Positions 1-12,200 of a stretch of DNA of 64,000 nt are shown in pieces. Source of the stretch: Tipula vernalis (lineage: Eukaryota; Arthropoda; Insecta; Diptera; Tipulidae); contig OY282560.1 in the NCBI GenBank assembly GCA_958295665.1, forward strand, positions 92,852,311-92,916,310, given 5' to 3'. The notes below the pieces were generated by a model. That model did not search any database, was not told the DNA's origin, and was given only the letters and a program-made list of their open reading frames with translations. Within the stretch, counting starts at the first letter, position 1. Each line of letters starts with the position of its first letter. A program made the translations under genes and the position numbers.

Positions 1-630
1 TTGCTTATTTGCCAAAATTAAAAGAGTGTATAATTCATGCCTAAGATACATTTTTGGATTAAAACGCAGGAATCGATTGACACCTTACTATAATAAGATT
101 TTTGGATGCTCTTTGGATAATTATTTTGATCTTAGAATTCTAGTTTTTATGTACAAAATTATTACAACTCGTCAACCTCAATATCTGTATGATAAGCTTG
201 TATTTGCTCAGTCATTACGGACACAAAACATAATATTGCCAAACACTCGTACTAATTATATGAAAGGGTCAATTATAAGGAGAGGTGCTAGGCTATGGAA
301 TACTATTCCAACACATATTAAATGTTTAACACGTTTGGGCAGGTTTAGGGTGGAATGCGTGAATTATCTTAATAATCTATAGCTGTATGTAATTATTCGT
401 TTACAATTACTTATAATTAGTTATAAATCTGAATACTTAGTTTTAGTTTTATTTTATTTTTATCTCTTCATATTTTTTATATAATTTTTCTTCTTTTACT
501 AATCTGTGGTACAAACTAATGTAGATTAAGTGGATTTGTTGCTGTTTATACAATGTAATTACAGTGTAATTGCGTAAAATGACCTAGTTGTCATGTTGTA
601 ATAAAAACGGAATAAAATAAATAAATAAAT
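1..630 (+). mobile_element. 3' end of a non-LTR retrotransposon (LINE, Jockey-like)
   Basis: The segment runs from the window edge through the last part of a reverse-transcriptase ORF and a 3' untranslated region, and ends in AAT/AAAT repeats at about 611-630, as LINE 3' tails often do. Directly after the tail the sequence switches to a minus-strand transposase relic, so the LINE appears to have inserted into that relic. The 5' part and the other target-site copy lie outside the window. The clade is uncertain; the C-terminal protein style resembles Jockey-type elements. Confidence 0.75.
26..382 (+). pseudogene. C-terminal end of LINE ORF2 (reverse transcriptase tail)
   Basis: About 118 codons encode the region downstream of the reverse-transcriptase domain. 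Recognisable landmarks are a start like CLRYIFGLKRRNRLTPYY, a central hydrophobic stretch with LRILVFMYKII, and the ending RGARLWNTIPTHIK, which is typical of insect LINE C-termini. The frame is open to the stop at 380-382, followed by the 3' UTR. The Met at 26 is only the first in-frame ATG; the true ORF extends beyond the window. It contains no catalytic motif, because the RT palm would lie upstream. It is listed as a partial gene of a likely dead copy. Confidence 0.75.
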
Positions 631-1018
631 GTGCCACTCTCTTCGCTGTGCATGGTCATTAGGCTTCAGTTGTTGTATTAATTGAATTTTGTAAGGATGG
701 AGACACAGATATTTTGTGAATATACGCTGTAGAGAGCTTCTTGAAATTTGCAATTCAAGTCCACGACGCCGAATTGATGTTCTGGGATTGTCACCAACAC
801 TCTCACGCACTGCTTCGATATTGACATTTGAACGGCTTGTTTTTGGTCGACCATTTTTTTTAGCGTCTCCAACTGGACTTCACAGTTGACGAAGTTAAAA
901 CACTATTCCGACCATATTTCGTTTGAAATTTTCGAACTGTTGCCGCCAAATTTTCATTATTTTTGAGATATTGTTCAATAATGAAAACACGTTGTTGGAT
1001 CGTGTAACGCTCCATTTT
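631..1018 (-). pseudogene. Broken N-terminal transposase with helix-turn-helix (DUF4817-type, Tc1/mariner-like)
   Basis: Read on the minus strand from about 1015, it begins MERYTIQQRVFIIEQYLKNN, the DUF4817-type helix-turn-helix seen at the start of many arthropod Tc1/mariner-superfamily transposases. A second piece continues with RESVGDNPRTSIRRRG, ELQISRSSLQRI and KPNDHAQRREW. The frame changes between the pieces at about 860-872 and part of the linker is missing. The reading ends abruptly at the LINE tail at 630. The DDE catalytic domain is absent from the window. Assignment rests on motif memory, not a database search. Confidence 0.7.
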
Positions 1019-1045
1019 TACTAACCTTAAACTCTCAGGTGTCAA

Positions 1046-2103
1046 ATTGATTTTTTCAGGGTTACCAACAATTTACTGCACAAATGGCGGTAAATTCAAA
1101 TCTTGCGTTAATTTTGGGACACTCTCTACATTGGCAAGAAATTATGTCGACTCCAAGGTTATAGTATTATTAAGTGATGATCAACAAAATAGAGGGAAAC
1201 TGGCGCTATGTAATTTATCAATCGTTTAAAATCATTTTTAGTTATTACCGAAAAGCTCACAGTCTTAGTAACCAGCCGTCATCTTCATCTATTAACCACC
1301 AAGAAAATCCTGTTGAAAAGTAGAAGAAAAACATGAATTCGAAAAATTTCTATATGACTGCAACCCCGATTCAAAATACCAGTTCAGTATTACTATGTAA
1401 AATCCAACTGAACCAAATTACCGCTTGACAATTGCGAATCAATCAGCACTAGAATTAAATTGGTTAAAAATCAACACATCGTCTGATACTTTCAAATCAA
1501 CTAAACTATATTCGTTTAGTTATAGTTTGAATAAATTGCGAAATATTAGGTTGCCCATAACTTCATATGAATTAAAAAAATCCCATTTCAGATTTTTCAT
1601 TTCAAGAATACGCTATTAACAACCAGATGCTTATTTTTTCGCAAGATTTATCCAGTCCTTTTATTTGAACTATTGTGAACCTTTTTACATTAAGTGCATT
1701 CGTTTGTGGTGAATTAACTAATAATAATAGGTATTGAGTTATGCCTGTGAAATACTTCCCAAAATAAAATCCCAAATTTTGCGTATACGTATATATTTTA
1801 TATATGCGGTGGTAACTTATTCGCTTAAACGCCATTTTCAGAAGTAAGATTTTTCAAATAATCATCTTTAAGGAGAAATCCAATATTCAATTTAATTTAA
1901 AATATAACATTTAAGCAGTTTTTATTAGTCAAAATGAAACATTGGCATTGGTTGAACTCATGGGCTTTACATTTTGATTTTATGTAAAATTAAATAAATA
2001 ACAGGCCCATTGAAACATAATACATACCATCTGTTGCACCAAACAAAAATCAAAAGATTGACATTCGACTATAGTTTCTAGGATCTCTATTGTATAGGCC
2101 TTG
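1046..2103. other. AT-rich intergenic DNA, no recognised gene
   Basis: Short open frames here are not supported by any recognisable motif. The only structure seen is the first copy of a roughly 24-base direct repeat (2043-2066) that recurs at 2209-2232 just beyond this stretch. Confidence 0.5.
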
Positions 2104-2159
2104 AACGTTAAATGTCACATGGTCGATCCTAAAGGTCAGCGATATAAATAACAGGCAAT
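2104..2159 (+). repeat. Left arm of outer inverted repeat (partner 5742-5803)
   Basis: This stretch, ending GATATAAATAACAGGCAAT, matches the reverse complement of 5742-5803 over about 55-60 bases with scattered mismatches. The pair encloses about 3.6 kb that includes the long inverted repeats, the CXC gene relic and the Helitron fragment. It could be the terminal repeats of an old DNA transposon or two copies of a shorter repeat in opposite orientation. No target-site duplication was found. Confidence 0.55.
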
Positions 2160-2589
2160 ATATATATACGGCATGTTGCATCAAATTTCGATGACGAAAT
2201 CTGTTCAACAAAAATCAAAAGATTGACATTTTTATAAAATGTCACGAATGATTTAAACTGCAAATTGTTTTGTTCATGTTAGATGTTCAAGTTTCCAACC
2301 CTGGTAATGATAATTTAAAGCGCTGTGAATTCTACGGCCAACTTATAGCAAAGTTGGTGCTATTCCTGTTGTGCCGAATGGTATTCCCATTTTTTCAATA
2401 CCTTTATTAAAATGTATCAACATATTGTAAAGGTTTATCATACTGTATCCTCCTAGGCCACCTAAGAAGAAATAGTCCCCAGATTATTCTCGAAATCTAC
2501 GTATAGCGAAAACAATATTTGTGAATGCTGTCAACTGCTGCGGATTCAAAGTTCGAAAGCGAGTTTCTGCTTTTGGTCCAGGCAACGAA

Positions 2590-2883
2590 GGAAAAATAGC
2601 GGAAATAATTCATGTAGAAGACAAAATTGGTATAGTTGTAGGCGAAGGTGTCCTTAACAACATACTAAAAGTACTGAGGGGTGGGGTGAAGCTAAGGGTG
2701 AGGGGAGGGGGTCTCGAAAGGTCCTTTTTTCAATTTTTCGTTAATAACTCAAAAACCACTGCTTCTATCAAAAAAAGGTTCATATACTAAATTAATCTAC
2801 ATAAAATTCTCTACAATAAAGATACTCTACACTTTTTTTTATAGGATCAAAGCTTAAGGAAATATCGAGGGGGTAAATAGAAA
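2590..2883 (+). repeat. Left arm of ~295-bp inverted repeat (partner 4388-4683)
   Basis: The arm includes a run of GAAGGTGTCCTTAACAACAT, a G-rich stretch of GGGGTG type, a segment of TTCGTTAATAACTCAAAAAC, and ends GAGGGGGTAAATAG. The reverse complement of 4388-4683 carries the same blocks in the same order with few differences. A weaker match (CCAGGCAACGAAG) continues outward. The open frame running through this arm is not thought to be coding, because it depends on G-rich repeat sequence. Confidence 0.85.
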
Positions 2884-2967
2884 AAAAACAGTTTCTATTG
2901 TTAAAAATGAAATAATTACAGCTTAAGGATATAAGTATATATATTGAACATTAAATTTCGTCGAAAT

Positions 2968-4232
2968 CTAAATTTTGCATGCAATCCCTGCTTTGCGGCA
3001 ACCGCAGCGCACCCTATACCCATTCGTGCATCGGCAAAATATCATGTTCAAAACGGAGTCGGGTGCCACAGGGCCGTTCGTTTTAACTGTGTAAAGGATC
3101 CCACCTTCTCCCTTCACCCAACCCAATAGATGGGTGGTAGGGGGTTGCCGAGCCACTGTTGTACATGTAAGAAAGTAATGATACCAACGTAAGTATTCAT
3201 CACAAACTAATATTTGTAAGGTAAAGAATAAACTATATATAAATGAATTTACCTGTGGATATACTCTGAGCAAGTGTTGCTTTAAAGCTCCTCTGGTGGG
3301 AGGAAGAGTGGCCATGTCTGATTTGAGCTTCGTTGACGCCTACAAAAACGCCGAGTATACCTATGGTTGTTCAGGTTGTCAGTCAAAAAAAGCTTCTCGC
3401 CAGCCTGTTCAATATCCTCAGGTGATGCTGAGGGATCTGTGAATATTGCTGAAATGTCTTGAGTGAGGGTAGGGTTTTCTGTGAAAATCTTAGCGATTCC
3501 TACTTTACTCTTTTCATGTATCGCCGAGGTGGTGTCGCATCCGGAATCCGGAGAAGCTATGAAGAAGGAGAATCGTTTTGAAGATTTTATCACTAAAACT
3601 ACGAAAGGTGACGACAGTTTGTCTGGTGCGAATAGTACTGAAAAAAATTTGGTCCCCATATTTTTCCCCTCATTCTCTCCTTAATGGTCTTCACATGTGG
3701 TGGTTCCCCTGCAATAACCTGTTCCAACAACTCGTTCATAGAGTATTGGCAATTATCAGATATATTGCAACTGCTGCGTGTAGATCCCCAACAGTGCAGA
3801 TACGTCTCACTACATCGTTTCCCCACTCATCCTTTCTTTCCTGCCCACGATTCAAAATAGAATTGTGAAACGCAACCGTACGAACATAAAAAACTGCTCG
3901 ACGCTTAGCATACGGTTTTTTAATCTCCTTCTCTTCGTCATACGTTTCCGTGCAGAAAAAACACTTTGTTTTAAAATCAAATTTCATTTGTCCTGAACGC
4001 AAAGACGAAGCATCACGTGATGTTGAAGATTCATCTGAGAGAGTGTCTCGCAAAAACCTTTTTATTGAGTCATTTCTGACGTATTCTCTTCTGCAAGAAT
4101 TATGAACAACACTTTCTCTTTCCCATCTTTCCTTAACACACTTGCCTTCACTAATCCAATTATCCCTTTTTTTCCAACGTTGCACAAATCACTTTCAACT
4201 TCACTCTCACAAATTAAACACTTCTCAGCCAT
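2968..4232 (-). pseudogene. Truncated arthropod transposon-associated protein with DTTSA motif and CXC cysteine tail
   Basis: Reading starts at MAEKCLICESEVES (about 4232), a zinc-binding-like N-terminus. It continues through VHNSCRREYVRNDS and KCFFCTETYDEE, then GEPPHVKTIKERM (about 3700), then SGCDTTSAIHEKSKVGIAKIF (about 3500-3560). It closes with a GWVKGEGG...APDSVL...RCGCRKAGIAC block at about 2970-3130. That order (cysteine-rich start, DTTSA segment, GW and CXC-like tail) is what I recall from a large family of uncharacterised arthropod proteins that often occur in repeats. Several frameshifts are present and the middle of the protein is shorter than I expect, so it is broken. No biochemical function is claimed. 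Its tight bracketing by long inverted repeats suggests carriage by a DNA transposon. Confidence 0.65.
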
Positions 4233-4387
4233 AGTCACATACACATTGGAAATAATAATCTTATATTAAACGCGTGCAAATATTTAATGTAATAAAAGCA
4301 GATATTTTGAAGACTCACGATCAACAAGGAGGTTGATTGTAAACTGAATAAAGGGACGAGCACGAGCAAAAAATGTTTTTTTTTAAT

Positions 4388-4683
4388 TTTCTATTTACCC
4401 CCTCCATATTTCCTTAAGCTTTGATCCTATAAAAAAAAGTGTAGAGAATCTTTATTGTAGAGAATTTTATGTAGATTAATTTAGTATATAAACAGTTTTT
4501 TGATAGAAGCAGTGGTTTTTGAGTTATTAACGAAAAATTGAAAAAAAAAAGGACCTTTCGTGACCCCCCTCCCCCACCCTTAGCTTCACCACCACCCCCC
4601 AGTACTTTTAGTATGTTGTTAAGGACACCTTCCCCTACAACTGTACCAATTTTGGCTTCTACATGAATTATTTCCGCTATTTG
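4388..4683 (-). repeat. Right arm of ~295-bp inverted repeat (partner 2590-2883)
   Basis: It begins CTATTTACCCCCTCC and carries CTTTGATCCTATAAAAAAAA, the mirror of the left arm. It sits about 155 bases upstream of the start of the enclosed minus-strand gene, so the two arms bracket that gene closely. Confidence 0.85.
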
Positions 4684-5086
4684 GTATTTTTTGGTCTTCG
4701 TTGCCTGGACTATTTCGCTTCTTTCTCAAGTACGTTGAACTGTGTAGGAATATTCCGAGTTTCCGTTGGTTGAGGTAGACAAAACTTAGTACCCTCAGCA
4801 CCATTTTGACGCATCAATTACATGTCGCTTCCCAGTCATAATCTCGTAAACAACTTAAAGCCAAATTCAACTTGAATTTATCCCAAAGAACCACAGCATT
4901 GATAGGATTGCAGAAAACACAAATTAACGCAAAACCTTGCCTCCCATACAATGGGAGACGATCGCATGTACTCTTGGCTCGGTGTAAATATCTGGAACTT
5001 CGGCAGTACGATGCGATCTATGCGGCTTCAGAAGTTTTAAATTTATCTTTTGCAATAATTGATAGATGTGCATTCAATGATGACCT

Positions 5087-5532
5087 TTAATTCCAATTTA
5101 AACACTTAAACAAATAAATCTGCACGATCTGATGTGGTTTCTCCTTTTGAAGGTTCTTAACAATTTCAGGCCATTTCACATTTGACATAACTTTAACGAA
5201 AATCATAATTGAGAACATTAATTTGACATATTTGTAACATTGCACCTTTCTGTCATATTTTTGGTAAACCTTCACATGACAATGGCAGAATCACTGGAAT
5301 GCCGGAATGAAGTTACAAATTCTGTTTGCAACGTTTTCTGACCGAAACGAATGAAATTCAAATTATTTGCCTCAACTTGCAAATATGAATCTACTACCCA
5401 TTGCTGAGTAAGACGACCGGCATTAATGATTAGATTATAGAAATTTCTAAAAGCTAGTTGAAAAACCTTAGAATGCACGCTAATATTTTGCCGAATCCGT
5501 CTTATATTGTCATATAAGGATCCATAATACAT
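5087..5532 (-). pseudogene. Helitron Rep/helicase fragment (Helitron-like N domain)
   Basis: On the minus strand a first frame reads NLIINAGRLTQQWVVDSYLQ followed by NLNFIRFGQKTLQTE. This is the pattern of the Helitron-like N domain, where the family has FQQYVVDMYxKIExxRLxFIRxNQ. The second frame supplies MIFVKVMSNVKWPEIVKNLQ, matching the family's TCNPKWPEI block. The pieces overlap near 5272-5275 and are out of frame. Only this short part of the normally more than 1000-residue Rep-helicase was found; neither a HUH motif nor helicase motifs were seen. A faint continuation may exist at about 4900-5060. Confidence 0.7.
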
Positions 5533-5741
5533 ACAAATATAAATTCAATGCCTAGAAAGCTAGCCGCAGCTATAAAATTGTTCTTCTAATTGGGCAATAA
5601 ATAATTTAGGCGGAAATTTTTTAACTGTTTTTGATGTGAAAACATTTTTAGCGGTGGTAAATAAAAAACTTATATTAAAAATGGAACCGAAGTTCCGGTA
5701 AGAATGAAAGCGAAAATCGCATATAATCAAACCGAACACAA

Positions 5742-5803
5742 ATTGCCTGTTACTTATATCACTGACCCTTAGGATTGATTATGTGATCAACCTTATGACG
5801 TTT
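5742..5803 (-). repeat. Right arm of outer inverted repeat (partner 2104-2159)
   Basis: It begins ATTGCCTGTTACTTATATCA and is the reverse-complement counterpart of 2104-2159. Similarity is not seen to extend far past either end. Confidence 0.55.
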
Positions 5804-7010
5804 AGCGTAAGTGATGTACATAGCTAGTAGTCTAATATAGAATATTTGATATTTCTGATTTCAAGTTCAACTTTTTTGGGATTTATGTATATGCAACATT
5901 TGATGCACAAAATATCGCCTAAATGAATGCTATTTGTACAAACACATACATATTTTATGTTATTTGGGAAGAATTTCACTTCGGTATTGAGTTACTATTC
6001 CGATGATTTAGTTACGATTCTGTTAATTAAGCTACTGACTGAAATTCAATGTTCGTTTGCTCAAATTTACCACATAAACAAATATTAAAAAACAACAAAA
6101 ACAGAATACAAGCAAAATTATAAATAAATTGGAGCATAGCAAACGAACACCAATTACTTCAGTTAATTCACAACAAACGAACAATTAACAAAAAATAAAT
6201 AAAAATTATGTTCCCGACACATTGAACTTTATGCTGTACAACAAATAATTTGTTCACAATCAGCGACGAACCCGTTTTTCTGCAATCAAAAATTTGTACG
6301 AGATATCTACCCTAGCAGCATATAAATTAAATTAAATTTAAAAAAAAAATTACCAAACATTTCGCTTAATTGTACTGAACAGAATTTTTTTTTTAGTTTT
6401 TTTACGATACGATAACGCGCAAGTGCGCTCAATATTTTAAAAGTACACGCATTCGTTTCTGATTGGTAAACGTACAAAAGATTCATTGTATGCCTTTGGT
6501 TTTTACAAGCGAATTTTTTTTATCTTTTATTGGGAGAGAGTGGAAAATTTGTTGAGTTTGTGTAAATATTATGATTTTTCAAATGTCGATCAGCATAAAG
6601 AACACGTATCGACGAATGGTATAACGCGATTACAATAAAACAAAATTCAGTTTCTATATTTAATTTCGATTGTGAATTATTTTGTTAATCAATTATATAG
6701 TTTTTAATTGAAAATTTGTAAGTACGTAGAATAAATGTTATTGGTTGTGTTTATAATATTTTCGATTGATCCCTTATCGGGAAATACCGAAGCAATAAGG
6801 GTTGATGTACGGCTAAATATGCAGCTTTAGTTTATTTTGTTGTTGTATAGTGTTTTAAACGTGGCTTATATTTCCACGGTCGCACGTTTCAAGTTCAACT
6901 AAATGTTATTTGTATAAAATTTTATTACTTATTGTATTAAACTGATTATGTTCAGCTAAGCTTTTAAGTATATTTGCTAAGAACTTGGAAAATGATATTC
7001 TTTCGCGCTG
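5804..7010. other. AT-rich intergenic DNA
   Basis: No gene or clear repeat was recognised. The stretch has poly-A and poly-T runs and several short palindrome-like pieces, none of which I can assign. Confidence 0.5.
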
Positions 7011-8141
7011 ACCGAATTTCTTAAAAATTATTTGTAAGAATTGAATCGAAATCGGTTTGTTGCATCTAAATTTGCTTGAAATTTCTAGATGCTTTTTTGT
7101 TTGATAAAATCGGTAAAAGATTGTAAAGTTTGTTAGCGTAAATAAAGTTCTAATAAATTCTTTTCAATTCTTACAAATTGTGACTAAGTCTGAACTTTTT
7201 TTTAAAATTGTCTTAATTGACCTGCAATGTCTGAATTTGACCTTAAGTTTGTTCTCAAATTGGTTGGTTCTCCAAATGAACAACTTATTTTTAGTTATTG
7301 GACTTAAAATTTGACTTTTCTTAGAAAATTAGATTAAAAAATTTGGAAATTTGAAAAATTTCGAAATATATAGAAGTTAAAACGTTTGGAATTGAAAAGT
7401 AAAACAAATTTAAAACTTCTGAAGTTTAAAAATTTTTTCAAGTTAGGTAATATACGAAATTTTCGGTTTCAAAGATTAAAATTTCTACAAAATATAAGAC
7501 GTTTAATTCTAAAAGAAATTTTAGAATTTAGAATTTATCAAAATTTAGGATATTTAAAAAATTTGAAATTATAAAATGTTAGTAAGTTCTAATCTGGTTT
7601 AAATAACAAAATTATTAAGCAACTCCTAAATTCTTAGTTTTTCAAAAAGTTTGTAATAAGAGAATCAGAAAATCAATTAAAAAAATATTTTAAAAATTTA
7701 TAAAATTATAAAATTTATAAATTTACAAAATTTTTGGAATTTTAAATTTTAGGAATTTAAAAATGTTTAAAAGTCAGAATTTTAAAACTGGAGACTTAGG
7801 AGAAGGCTTAGAATTTAAAACCCAGACATTTATCGAAATTTCTGGAAGCTCTGGGAATTTTGGGATATATAAAATTTAGAATCCTGGAAATTTAGTTAAA
7901 TTAAAAATTTTAAGCATTTAAACATTTATGGAATTCACTAATTTACAAAATTTAGAATTTTAGGAATTCTGAAATTTAGAAATTTTTAATTTTAGGAATT
8001 TTATAAATGTTTTAAATTCCTGAAATTTTTTATTATGAGGACTTCAAGAATTTAGAAAATTTAAGTTGGAATAGAAATAGAAAATTAACATACAAATTTT
8101 TTGGAATTTTAAAATAAGGTAACATATTATTAAAAATCCTG

Positions 8142-8319
8142 TTTTTTTTTTTTTTTTTTTTCCTTTATTTAATATTACAACTGATTTACAAATCATTTAG
8201 TAATTTATCTTTCTTAAATGAAGATTCACATTTGACGGGCAGTAGCCCAATGGTTACTCCCGTTTGAATTTACATAGTAATTATTTTTCTCTATCTGAAT
8301 TAAATCTACTTGAAAAATG
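8142..8319 (-). mobile_element. Short poly(A) retroposon (SINE or truncated LINE) with 16-bp TSD
   Basis: It is flanked by perfect copies of ATTATTAAAAATCCTG at 8126-8141 and 8320-8335. It starts on the plus strand with a run of 20 T, so the element lies on the minus strand and ends in poly(A). The body includes a short GC-richer hairpin around GACGGGCAGTAGCCCAATGG (8237-8256). The paralogous sites near 11,045-11,065 and 12,355-12,375 lack the insertion and show a single copy of the target. No ORF is present. I cannot tell a SINE from a heavily 5'-truncated LINE. Confidence 0.8.
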
Positions 8320-9027
8320 ATTATTAAAAATCCTGAAAAAAATTTGCAAAATCTGAGTGAGGATAATTTATAATATTTAAGATAATTTATTATATTTAAT
8401 AATTTCGTATTTGTGAATTTTCAATTTCGAAACGATAAAAATAGAATTCAGGAAATTTCTTCTTAAAATGCAGCAATTCATTTGAAAAATTCGTAACATT
8501 ACAAAATGTAAAAAATTTGTGAAATTTAAAAATTCTGATATCTGGAAAGACATAGGAGAAAAGTTAAAAAAATCTGGACAAAGTTTAGAAGATTTGAGCA
8601 AGGGATTTGTAGTAATCTGGAGAATTTAGGAATATTTTGAATTTAGAATTTCGGAAGTTACTTTTCAAATGTCAGGAAATTTGAAAATATAAAACTTTTG
8701 TTGTTTTGGAAAACTGCAAATAAGGAATGCAGCAACATATGTAGTTACTGAATTAAAGATTATAAAAATTTCGAAAATTATCAATAAATTTTTGGAGATT
8801 GAAGAATTTTAAAATTTAGAAAATTTTAGAAATTTTTGAAGTTCAAATTTTTAAAGCGAAGACTTACGAGCTAGGATCTAGTAAGTTGGAACAAAAATAG
8901 AAATTTAGAAATTTTAAAACACAAAAATTTATTGGAGATTTCAAATAGGAATATTCAATTAACAACAAAATTTAAAAATTTGGGAATATTTAGAATTTAG
9001 AGTTCTGCCAATTTTTTCTTAAAAGTT

Positions 9028-9269
9028 TAATTGTTTGTTTTCTCTGAAATCTTTTCTGGAGGTCAAAGGCACTCCCAACTCTTTCGTAGTTCGCTGTTTA
9101 CGTCCTACCTTACGCAGTAGCCAGATCGAGGACGTACGGCTATAAACCCGTATTCGTTTAAACATTGCATTGCTTCATGCTAACCTATAGCGCTGACAAG
9201 GAAGATGGGTCGGCCCATGGATTCCGCACTCTCGACCGCAACTTTAACCACTGCGTCGTTTGCTCCGTA
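9028..9269 (-). mobile_element. SINE-like insertion with 12-bp TSD
   Basis: A 242-bp block clearly richer in G and C than its surroundings is flanked by TTCTTAAAAGTT at 9016-9027 and 9270-9281. The paralogous position near 12,977-12,990 has one copy of the target and no insert. Read on the minus strand it begins near a tRNA-box-A-like GACGCAGTGGTTAAAG and a weak box-B-like GCGGAATCC, and ends A-rich. A tRNA-derived SINE is the best guess; promoter-box assignment is by eye. Confidence 0.65.
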
Positions 9270-12200
9270 TTCTTAAAAGTTAGAAAATTACCAAATGTAG
9301 AATCTTTGTTATTCTGTGAAATTATTAAGAAATACTGAATTTAGAAATTAAGGAGTGTAGCAATTTATTTATTGAATTAGAGATTTAAAAATTTTGTTTT
9401 TGGAAATTACAATATATTTTAATAATTTTAAAAGTTACAATTTTAATTTTCGCTTATTTAAGCTTATTTTTAAATTTCAGTTACAAAGACATAGAAATTT
9501 TAGAACGTAGCGATTTAGAAAGATTCGAAACTTTAAATTTTGAAATTTTATTCTAAAATTAAAGATTTAACACATAATTTATAAAATTTAGAAACTAAGA
9601 AATTTAAGATTTCTAGGATTTATGTAGAAATTTCAAATTTAAGGAATTCAGAAAGAATTTAGTAAGTAAGAATATAAATAGAGAAGTTCAAGAATTTGGT
9701 AAGTGGGAATAGAAATAGAAATTTAGAAACTCTAAAATTTTAGGAATTTAAATTTTTTAAGAGTTAGAAAAGTTGTAAAAAGTAGAATTCTAGAGCCGAA
9801 AATTTAAGATACGGAGTTCAAGATTTTAGTAAGTTAGAAAATGGAAGTTGAAATTTAGAACTTTAAAACTATAAAATATTTTTTTGAAAATGTAAGAAGC
9901 AAGAAATTTGTAATATTTGAAAATTTCGGTAATTCGGAATCTTAGAATTTAGACAGCTAGAAATTTGAAAGTTTAAAATTTAGAGATATACAATTTTTTA
10001 CTCAGAATTTTACAAAAGTGTAGCGCAGTGTGTACAATGTTTCCTTGTTTCTCCAGTAGGATCCTTTTCGTTGTCCGAGTTTGTAAGAACAAATCTGAGT
10101 TTCTTAAAAATCTGTTTATTGCTTCTAAATTTTCTTAATATTTCTGAATACCGTTTTGTTTGCCTCAATTAGTTGACTCTAAATTTGTTCTCAAATTTTT
10201 CGATTCTTCCAATGAAAAGTTAGTTTTAAGTTTTTGGTCTTACAATTTGACTTTACATAGAAAATTGAAAATTTCGAGAATTCCGAAATATATATAATTT
10301 AAAACGTTTGGAATTAAACAAGCAAGAAAATTTCAAACTTCAACTCTAAGCCGTAGAGAATTTTTAAAGTTAACTAATATACGAATTTTTCAGTCTCAAA
10401 GATTACAATTTCAACAAAATTACAACAAAATATAACACGTCTTAATTCTAAAAGAAATTTTCGAATTAACAATTTATCAAAATTTAGACATTTAGGCATT
10501 TAGAAAATTACGATATTTACAACTTTTGAAATTAAAAAATGTTAATAAAACTCATACATTCTAAGTTTTTCAAAAAATTAGGAATGAGAGAATGCAGAAA
10601 ATAATTAAAAAAAATTTTAAAAATTTAGAAAATTTAAAAAATTTAAAATTTTAGGAGTTAAAATTTTTTTAAAAGTTAGAATTTTAAAAGCGGAGACTTA
10701 GGAGAGGGTATTAGTTTGTAGGAATTGAAGCAGAAATTTAAAAATTTTAAAACATGGAAATTTATTGAAATTTCTGGAGATTCTGGAGAATTTGGGGATA
10801 TATACAATTTCGAATTCTGGAACTTTCTTCTGACTAATGAAGGAGGAAATTAGAAAATTAAAAAAATTGCTATTAGTTAAATTAAATATTTTAAACATTT
10901 AAAAATTTATGGAATTCTGAATTCAGAAATTCTCAAATTTGGGATATTAAAACCTACTCTTATGAGGTGTTCAAGAATTTAGTAAGTTAGAATAGAAATA
11001 TAAAATTAGTACAGAGATCTCTAGGAGTTTTAAAATAGAGATCCATTATATTAAAAATCCTGAAAAAATTTGCAAAATCTGAGCGAAGGTAATTTATTAT
11101 ATTTTATAATATCGTATTTGGGAATTTCAGTTATTTAATTAAAGATTTTAAATCCGGGAGATTTAAGAATTCTGGGATCTGGGGAGACATCCTTTTCTAT
11201 GTCTCTTTTATTAATAAATCTGAACAAAATTTAGAAGATCTCAGCAATGAATTTAGATAGTGTCGGGATATTTGAAATTTAGAATTCCGGAAGTTACTTC
11301 TTAAAAGTCACGTAATTTGAAAATTTAGAACTTCTGATTTCAAGGAATACTGCAATTCAGAAATAAGAAATGCTTTAATTTCGTAATTCAGTAACCCGAA
11401 TTTCGAAAGATTACCAGAATTTCGAAAATTATGAATAATATTTTGGAAATTGAAGAATTTTAAGATTTAGAAAATTTTATGAATAATATTTTGAAAATTG
11501 AAGAATTCTAAGATTTAGAAAATTTTACGAATTTTGGAAATGTTTGAAGTTCAATTTTTAAAAGGGGAGCCTCTGGAGAGGAGCTTTAAAATTTAATAAG
11601 TTGGAAAATAAATAGAAATTTAGAAATTTTAATACAGAACGATTTATTGAAAGTTTAAAATAGAAATACGGAATTTTCAAATTTTATAAATTTTGAGATA
11701 CTTAATATTTAGAATTCAGCAAATTTCTCCTTAAAAGTTAAAAAATTACAAAATTTAGAATCTTTGTGATTTTGGAATATTGCAATTTATTACTAAGCAA
11801 TAATGCTTCTTTGCTTCTTTGAAAGCCTTATTCTTAATTTTTCAAAAAGTTTGGAATAAGAGAATGCAGAAAATAAATTAAACAAATATTTTAAAAATTA
11901 TAAAAATTATAAATTTTCAAAATTTTAGAATTTTAAATTTTAAGAATTTAAAATTTTTTAAAAGTGAGTATTTTAAAACCGAAAACTTAGGAGAGGGTTA
12001 GAATTTTAAAGCGAGACATTTATCGAAATTTCTGGAAGCTCTTTGAATTTAGGAATACCTATATAAAATTTAGAATCCTGGAAATTTCTTCTGACTAATA
12101 AAGGAGAAAATTTCGAAATTAGCTAAATTAGTTAGTTAAGTTAAAAATTTTAAACATTTAAAAATTTATGAAATTCATAAATTTACAAAATTTAGAAATT

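Noticed and set aside
2521..2790. 89-codon plus-strand ORF as a gene
   Set aside because: Most of it lies in the long inverted repeat. The partner arm does not keep the frame open.
7386..7574. 62-codon ORF rich in Lys, Leu, Phe and Asn
   Set aside because: It lies in the AT-rich degenerate array and its composition follows from the repeat.
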